Shown here: positions 1 to 64,000 of the stretch, in pieces
Layout: each line of letters begins with the position of its first letter
How positions within the stretch are numbered: position 1 is the stretch's first letter
NCBI RefSeq assembly: GCF_014805685.1
Contig: NC_060893.1
Coordinates: 15,043,773-15,107,772, forward strand
Length of the DNA stretch: 64,000 bases
Direction: 5' to 3'
Source: Silurus meridionalis
Lineage: Eukaryota > Chordata > Actinopteri > Siluriformes > Siluridae
The notes under the pieces: generated by a model
What the model saw: only the letters and a program-made list of their open reading frames with translations
Told to the model about the DNA's origin: nothing
Databases searched by the model: none
Program-made: the position numbers and the translations under genes

Positions 1-1380
1 CTGCATCATTAGATCACAATACACAGTAGATTTAAAAAAAGAAATCCCAGATATCATGTTTGTTGGACTCTGGCTGGTTTACTTCAGCATGAAATGAAAG
101 CAGGAAGTAATCGTATCACGGAACAAGAAAGTCACGACAGAAATAAGAATTGAACTAAACACACAGCCATGAGATTAAAGGTGTCAAAATCAACTGTATG
201 GAACATTTATAAAAGGCTCTAGAACACCAAGATCACAGTACTGAATAAACAAAATGTGTATTTGAATCATGAAGGGGGAAAAATAATGCAGAACAGATAA
301 AGAGCACAATTCACAGTGAAGGTTTTTGGGAGTCAGTGATTTACAGCCACAAGTGATACTGACTCACTTATCTTTATTGATGATGAAAGATCGGTAGCAA
401 CATTCTGAATATATATGTTTCTTATCTTCTCCATTCAAATACAACAGAGCACAATAGCTAACACTTCCCTCAATTTATCGTCTATACTGATTGTCCCACA
501 CAGGTTCGTTGGGGAGCAATTCCAGGGAGAATACCCAGGACAGGGTGAAAACCCATTGCAGGGCACAATTGCACACACACCCACACACTATGAACAATTT
601 GGGCATGCCAATCAGTCCAAATAATGACTCTGGTGGAGAAAAATCATAGTATGTAGAGGAAACCCTTGAAGCATGGTGATAAATTCGAACTCTGTGTACA
701 CAGGGCAGAGGGAGGATTTGAACACCAATCTAAAAGTTAGGAAGCAAATATGTGACTCACGAAGCCCCCTGGGTAACATTTCACCAATGCCACAATCAAC
801 TCTGGTGTTTTATGCTAGAAAATAATATGATGTAGCCTGAAAAATAGGACTAAAGCTCTACTTTAAATGACAATGCATGTCATTACATTACCTTACCACA
901 AGAAACCGCCTAAATGTGACTAGGAAGTCAAATGTGCTACAGAACATATGCAAGATATCTAAAAATAATATAGACTTGAAAAATGCTGCATGTTTTTGGG
1001 TAGTTATGGTATTGTGTGGACTGCAATGCAGTGAAGAAAAATTCAGACAGATGAAACAACTAAGGGAAAAACAATATTCTTCTTATTAGCTCTTGAAAGC
1101 TAAGGGTTGTGAAAGTTGTTTTTTATATTATGTTATTATAATAAAGTTATATAATACTCAGTTAATTTGTTGTAATGAAGATCCAAAACATGATTCATTT
1201 TAATGGATGATTTACTTACAGAATGCATTGTAAAATACATCTTTTCATCAAAATCAAAACACAGTGTATCCCCTACTAATCTGATAATATTTGGTCTATA
1301 TATAAGACTCTGCCTTGTGCAATCCATTCCACAGAACTCTTTATATGCTTTTAGGAATGTCCTGAAGGTATATACAGTAC
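1..1380 (-). other. brsk2 intron 11 (left end of window)
   Basis: AT-rich non-coding DNA after exon 11 on the sense strand. No further brsk2 exon (expected DPPRKRVDSPML) is readable on the minus strand, so this intron is longer than 1.38 kb. No gene, RNA or clear mobile element was recognised. Confidence 0.75.
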
Positions 1381-57821
<56,441 letters not shown>

Positions 57822-58655
57822 TCAACAAAGCATTTAATAAAAATACAGTTCCACATAGCAAACACTTTCATAAGATTCACATTTAAATAACCCACGTTAA
57901 TTCAATCTCGGTTTACAGTACGGTTGTAGCAGCTTCTCTTGTTGTTGATGGTCCCACATGGCAGAAAAAATATGCATACTTTCCATACACAGTTTATCCC
58001 AACCGCTTACACTTTGCTTCAGTGGATATTCTATTACCTGTGTGCCGTACACTTCTGCTGGAAATATAACAAGCTATAAGAGATAAGGCTTGTTATTAAA
58101 TATTGTGTTGTTATTGCTATTTTATAACTAGGTTTAACTAGCAATAAATTGGCAATACATCAGAACCCTATTGATAATCATTTTAATTCTTGCCATCTTC
58201 TCATTCATGAATCATCATATTAATCTGCTTTTGTTTAGAACTTTCAATTTACTCTTGCGTTTTATGTCACAAAGTATGCAAGCTTCAAAGAACAAAAAAA
58301 CCTACAAAAAATAAAAAACAAATTAACAATATTGGATAAACCACATGCAGGCAAATGCATATTCTAAATGAGGAGGAGGAAAACAACTGACTCAAGCACA
58401 TGCATAGCTCAACTGAGTAACTTTGATAGAGTAAATATTAACATAACCTTTAGACTCCATCCACCAACATTTAATACATACCAAGAGAATGGAGATGGAA
58501 TGTCATGAAACTTTATTGTGCTGTGATTGGTTCTCTTGATGGCGGTGTAAGAGGCTATCGTCTGTGTATCTTCATCTACATAACTCTTCATATCCTGATG
58601 AAACTAGCCAGACGCTATCTCTGAGCACACTACGCATTCCATTCCATCCTCCATA

Positions 58656-58676
58656 CCCCTATATCAGCTATAGGGG
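58656..58676. repeat. Small perfect hairpin
   Basis: CCCCTATA and TATAGGGG arms around a 5-base loop. No T run follows and no function is assigned. Confidence 0.6.
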
Positions 58677-58959
58677 CTCCTTGATCTCCACCTTTGCAGC
58701 AGCAGCATAGTTCTTAGGATTTGAAGAAGATCAGTGATTTACAAACCTGCTAACCTGAAAGAGAATGAGTGCCCTTGGAATTTCGTTTGTTACTGTGCCA
58801 CTAACAACTTTGGTTTGCTATTAGGGATCAAAAATTACTTGTGGATTTTTGTCAAATATCTCTGTGTTCTATTGTTAAACGCTGCTCTCACCTGCCTCTA
58901 TCCTGCTGTGCTAAAAGTGGACAAATTCTGGCCTCACGCACTCTAACAGCACCCCCCCA

Positions 58960-58960
<1 letters not shown>

Positions 58961-59006
<46 letters not shown>
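58961..59006. repeat. (CA)n microsatellite
   Basis: Pure CA array in intron 1. Confidence 0.95.
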
Positions 59007-59008
<2 letters not shown>

Positions 59009-60371
59009 AAGAGTACACATCCAAGGACTTTTCCAGACAAAAATCTTTATCCTGAAAGCCTTGCACTCTACAACTGTTGAGCAAGCGTTTTCAGCAGAGG
59101 TGAAAGCCGCCGCAAAGATTTTTCTGCCTGCATCGTCTAGGCCCTAAGCGCTTAAATCAGCGTGTGCAGAGTATAGAGAGAGAGTTCATCGCCTGTGCTA
59201 CACCAGATAATGAATATTTCATATCTTTATAATTACCACAGACACACGCATGTATTGCGGGAAACACAATAAAAGGAAGCCTACAGGGAAAAAAGGGCCA
59301 CGATTTACAGCAATAGAGGATGAAGAGATGTACAGTACATGTGGATAATGAAGTGTAGAGACTACACTCCAACAAGCACAATAACACCCTGTCCAAACAC
59401 ACTCGGACGCTCGCGTATTTCTTTTAGGGGGAAAATGTGTTTTAGGAAAAGAATTAATAGTGTGAGAGAAGCAAGCTACAGATAATTAAACATAATAATA
59501 ACTTCGTAAGAGTATGCGTTTGGGTTTGGAGGTGGGTGAAGTCATTAGAGTTTGTATGACATTCAGAGCAAAACCACCGATAAACTCACAATCTATTTCA
59601 ATAGACCGCGAAGAAAAGGTGAACGATCGCATCTACCAGAATTTTATCAGTCTATCAAAATTCATGCTTTGCTTCTGTGCATAATACACTGATCGTACTC
59701 TATTACTGTGAGGAATTCCCATAAATATATGAGCTGTATTGTAATTGCATACCAATCCTATTGTATTTACAATATTGTATTAGTATTACAGTTCTACAAG
59801 CTCAACAGCACACTGAGCTCATTATGTGTGGCTAATAGAATTGCTTAACACAATTCCAAGTGATTATGCAAGCCTAGATTTGCCCAACCACAATCCATCA
59901 GTTTTTCACTTCACCACTGAAAAGTACTAAAGCTTCACGTATTTATTAGTTTCCTCTCCAATAATCTAACCAACCTCCATTGATAGATTGTAAGTGCTTG
60001 TTTGGATGTACTACCTACCAATTGCTCATTCGTATACCTAAAATCTGTAAAAAAAAAAAAAAAAAAAAAATCAATGGTCTGCAAACAAACCATCATATTT
60101 TTACCATATTGTCTCACATTTCCTCATAATAAAGAGGACTGACAGAAGACATAATGTACAGGGTGATTCTCAAACTGATATTTTTTACGTTTGTTCTTTT
60201 TTCTCTTCACCTCCTGACCTCTGGGTGTGTTTTCCCAAAGGTTTCCCAAAAACATTTGTGTAAAAGGATTGGTATTTCAAATGTGCTCTTTGGTGTGTGA
60301 GAGTGCCTGTGTACATTATGTGTGTCTGCAGTGCACTGCAATCCTATTCAAGGTGTACCCCCATTTACTAT

Positions 60372-60499
60372 ATGGTATATACCCAGTTAAGTCTTAAAGC
60401 CTTGTTCAAGGACCAGCAGTGGCAGTTTGGTATTTAAACCCACTGCCTCCTGATAAGAAGTTCAATGTCTTAACCACTGAGCGACCATTTCCGCTCTCA
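60372..60499 (-). mobile_element. tRNA-derived SINE, degraded
   Basis: The minus strand reads ATGGTCGCTCAGTGGTTAAG (A box), GTGGGTTTAAATACC (B box) and CTGCCACTGCTGGTCCTTGA, then CAAGGCTTTAAG. It is the same head and body as 7176-7342. The tail is not recognisable. Confidence 0.65.
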
Positions 60500-60658
60500 T
60501 ACTGGCGCTTTTCAGAGGATGACACAGGAGTTTTTCAGATTCACCACAAAGAATAAAGGTCTTTCTGAAGAATGAGAATTAATCTTGGTTCCATTGTCAA
60601 ACTGTTCTAATCAGTCAACAGCATCATGTTTTTTGATGAGGTTTTGAAAGTATACAAG

Positions 60659-60730
60659 TCAGTTCCCATATGCTAAACTACAAACTCCTTGGACTCAGTT
60701 CCCATATGCTAAACTACAAACTCCTTGGAC
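60659..60730. repeat. Perfect 36-bp tandem duplication
   Basis: A unit that starts TCAGTTCCCATATGC and ends CTCCTTGGAC occurs twice without a mismatch, implying a recent event or an assembly duplication. Confidence 0.95.
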
Positions 60731-61841
60731 TCTTCATAATACAAACTTTGTTTTTCTTTTGTCCTGAACAATTATGTGTTTCAACAACAAGATGTTACTC
60801 AGCCAGTCAGTAAATGAAAGTGTTTGTAGGTCTGCCAATATCTAAGCATTCACAATTCCAACACAAAGCATTATCAAAAAGTAAAAGTGACACATTTTTC
60901 AAACAGAACAGCTCATAAGAAACCATTGTTGTGTTTTATATGGGGAAATATGACTTTGTGAACTAGTCTATAGGAGCAAACTTAGATTCTCATTCATGCA
61001 CTCTCTAACACCAATACACACCAATGCGCGCACACACACATATCTCGCCTACACACTCAGACACTATCCCTGCTATGTTTGAGGAAGCAAAGAGGATCAG
61101 AGCAGCATGGAGGAATCGGACTGCATGACTGATCTGGCTGAGTGTGTCCTTCTCCTGCTGAGACAGACTGGGTTAAAGGAGCTGCTCAGCACTGCATGAG
61201 GCAATTCCAAGACTAAGAACCTTAGAGCACTGAGGGATTTGAAGCATGGTAAGACCGGCTGCTGACATCACCATCTTCACTTCCACTCTGCCCTGCTGCT
61301 GTGTCCTTGAGCAAAACTTAACCTGGAGTTACTCAAGCACTCTGCTTCAACTAAAGCACCATGTAGCAAACACATTAATTAGCGAAATGATGGTGTGCGC
61401 TTATTACTACCAGCTTCAGGCACTTTATATTCAAATTCAGGGTATCTTTTCCTCTGTTACTGCATCTTGCTATTGAGAAAACAAACAGTGGAGATGTGTA
61501 AGCTCAGATCTCTGTGCCTTCCCCTTCTCTGACCCTGAGACTAAATAGCCAGGAGAGAAGAAATTCAGAAGCGCAGATTAAACATTTTTGAATAAAAAAA
61601 TCCCTGGGTTGCATATCTCTAATGCTCACAAGCTGTGGAACTGTGGAAAATACACATGGCAAACAAGAGTCCCAAATAATGAATGTTGAAATCACAAGAA
61701 CCGAAAAATGATCAAAGTGCAACAACACATACAGCACAAACAAACCTTCATAAGGACATGCGAATGTTCTGCTACAAATTTGGTACGCATGACCTTTATG
61801 TAGTAGCCTGAGAAACTTCTTTACATGGTAAAATTCTTCAA

Positions 61842-61962
<121 letters not shown>

Positions 61963-62775
61963 CTAAGCCATTATTTTAAAAAAGAAAGCAAAAATTACTT
62001 TAAAACTTCTTTATTATATTGTTACAAATTTAAATAGTTAAAGAAATACAGCAGAAAATAAAATAAATTAAACATTAAAGAAGAAGAAAAAGCATGTATG
62101 GGGAGGTTTTTTTCATGTAACTTCGTCAATCAAAAACATTTTTTGAACGACACTATTAGGATTGTCTACAACCTTATGATCTTAAACCATAGAAATGTTC
62201 CTACATATAGGTATGTATTAATAACATCCAGCTCTTGAATGATTGGCACCCTTATCAAAGATAGACAGAAAACCGGTTATAAGCAAAAGTCCTGGTGACA
62301 GGTAACCTTTGAGAGAACAGTTATTTATAATTGAATTAGCTCTAAGAAAATAAACCACCTTTTTCCAAAATATATTAGTTAACTAAACCATGTGTCGAAA
62401 TTATTGCCAACCCTGTTTTTTATACATTACATAGCCTTCCTGTATACAGCTGGCTGTAATAAAGACATTTATACAGTGTGTTCAATCATTATTTCAGTTG
62501 CGAATCCGATGCCTAGATGAAAAGGGATACAAACATTTTTAAAAAGAAAAGAGGTACACTAGCAGACTCAGTCTCATCAGCTACACAAAACAGAGGGTTT
62601 CCTCCTCCACACCTCACTATATACCTCGACAGCAGTGATGCCAAACAGTCTTTGGCTGTCTAATCTTTTACTTTCACTCACCTCCCTAATCAATAGCATC
62701 AAAAGCTCTCCAGTCCACAGCAATATATTCATAATGAGAAAGTCCTGCTCCCTTTAGGCTGTGGAGTTCATTTAG

Positions 62776-62803
62776 AGGAGACCCCTGTCTGCACGGGTCT
62801 CCT
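62776..62803. repeat. Small perfect hairpin
   Basis: AGGAGACCC and GGGTCTCCT arms around a 10-base loop, in a GC-richer stretch of intron 1. Confidence 0.6.
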
Positions 62804-63025
62804 GGCTTTAGCCTTCAAACCCACCAATGATTAATGACTATATGGTAAGGGTAATCCTTACAAGACCATGTTTTATTAGTGTGGATGTGGATTGAGGGTC
62901 TGTAGGAATGGGGGATAGTTGACCTAAAACTGTGTATCAGTTTGACTACAGTAGAAACACCAGTGTGGTTTATGTAGTGAGGTACAGAATGGGGACACTG
63001 TGATTAACAAAGTAGTGATGTGACA

Positions 63026-63029
<4 letters not shown>

Positions 63030-63079
<50 letters not shown>
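63030..63079. repeat. (GA)n microsatellite
   Basis: Pure GA array. Confidence 0.96.
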
Positions 63080-63080
<1 letters not shown>

Positions 63081-63173
63081 TTTGCTAAACAGACACTCTA
63101 CAACCAATTCAGACTATTGTTTTTAGGAAGCAGAAGCACAAAAACACTATGTTTTATGTTTATATTTACAAAC

Positions 63174-63494
63174 ATATAGTATATGGACAAATATATCCCA
63201 AAGGTGTTCAGTTAGTTTAGGCCCAGGGCTCTACAGCAGGCCAAGATCTTCCACTCCAACCCATGTAACCCATATGTTCATGGTGGTTTCAGCTTGTTTT
63301 GTGAAGAGAGGCATTTTAATGCTGGAACAGTTTTGGGTCTCCTAGTTTAAGTGAAGAAAATATTTAATGCTACTGCATCCAAAGACAGTCTGTACAATTG
63401 TGTACCTCTGACTTTATGGTAACAGTTCGAAAAAAAAAACCCACATATGTCTGAAAATACTGTGTCCCAATACTTTTGTCCATATAGTGTACAT
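63174..63494 (-). mobile_element. Tc1-like non-autonomous element with both ends
   Basis: The left end is TATAGTATATGGACAAATAT. The right end (reverse strand) is CACTATATGGACAAAAGTAT followed by TGGGACAC. The inside is a shortened version of the 55175 relic (shared CCCAAAGGTGTTCA and GGAACAGTTTTGGGTCTCCT). About 320 bp, most of the transposase deleted. Confidence 0.7.
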
Positions 63495-64000
63495 TTGGAA
63501 AATGCTACCTTTATATTCTATAATATATAGGTCTATTGTGACAGTTTTATCAGCAAAGCTTAACCACTGACCCGGTTAGAACGAAAATATTGAGAATATA
63601 AATATGATATGTAGTAGGATTTTGTTATTTTTTTTCATCTCTGTCTCCTTTATTTATTTCCTTGGTTTTTCTGCTGCACAGATAAAACCCCAAGCTTCTC
63701 AGGCATCACCTGAAAGCTGGCCGGCAAATGTGAGGAGTTTGAGCTCTATGATAGAGTGCAGGATAGACAAGATCAACAAATCCATGAGAGAGTGGATCAT
63801 CAATCTATAACTCACACACACATTCACACACTTCCTAGCACTGTGAGGAAACAGCTCTGGCATCATCCAACATAGTGTTAGGTAGAAGAGATAAATTTTG
63901 CAATCGATTATGACTTTCATTTTTTTATTCCCCTCTTCAGGTATTTTCCATGTGTGTAATATGATTTGTATGCACCTTATGTTTAAACAATTACAAAACA

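Overview
The window looks like fish (teleost) nuclear DNA, and it lies inside a single large gene. The evidence is GT-AG spliced exons of a vertebrate kinase on the minus strand, AT-rich introns full of CA/GA/AT microsatellites, and relics of fish-type repeats: Tc1-like transposons, hAT elements, an RTE-like LINE and tRNA-derived SINEs. An otophysan such as a catfish is my best guess from the repeat flavour, but this is inference. No bacterial genes, operons or CRISPR arrays were seen.

The gene is brsk2 (BR serine/threonine kinase 2, SAD-A). Ten coding exons, together 984 bp or about 328 codons, run from position 57784 down to 1381. They cover most of the kinase domain (from just after the glycine-rich loop) and the UBA domain, roughly residues 31-359 of the human protein. 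All ten reading frames and splice phases join without a break. The start exon lies beyond the right edge. The Pro/Ser-rich linker and KA1 domain lie beyond the left edge.

Layout by position: 1-1380 intron; 1381-9523 seven exons (98, 165, 32, 147, 69, 34 bp, listed with the 34-bp one last and including two microexons) separated by short to medium introns; 16852-16968 the HRD/DFG exon; 26269-26409 the hinge exon; 30711-30796 the alpha-C exon; a 26.9-kb intron; 57690-57784 the catalytic-lysine exon; 57785-64000 part of intron 1.

The introns hold a 5'-truncated RTE-like LINE (12011-14135), a second fragment of it (2653-2905), and two tRNA-Glu-derived SINE copies whose 3' tails match that LINE. 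One of these SINEs has a 19-bp target duplication. There are also three further tRNA-derived SINEs, at least seven relics of one Tc1-like family, a solo-LTR-like element with a 5-bp duplication, and a hAT element with an 8-bp duplication nested inside another repeat.

I found no convincing new biological system. The observations most worth a follow-up are the two microexons whose donor sites sit next to UG repeats, the LINE/SINE tail sharing, and the weak donor at 1380.
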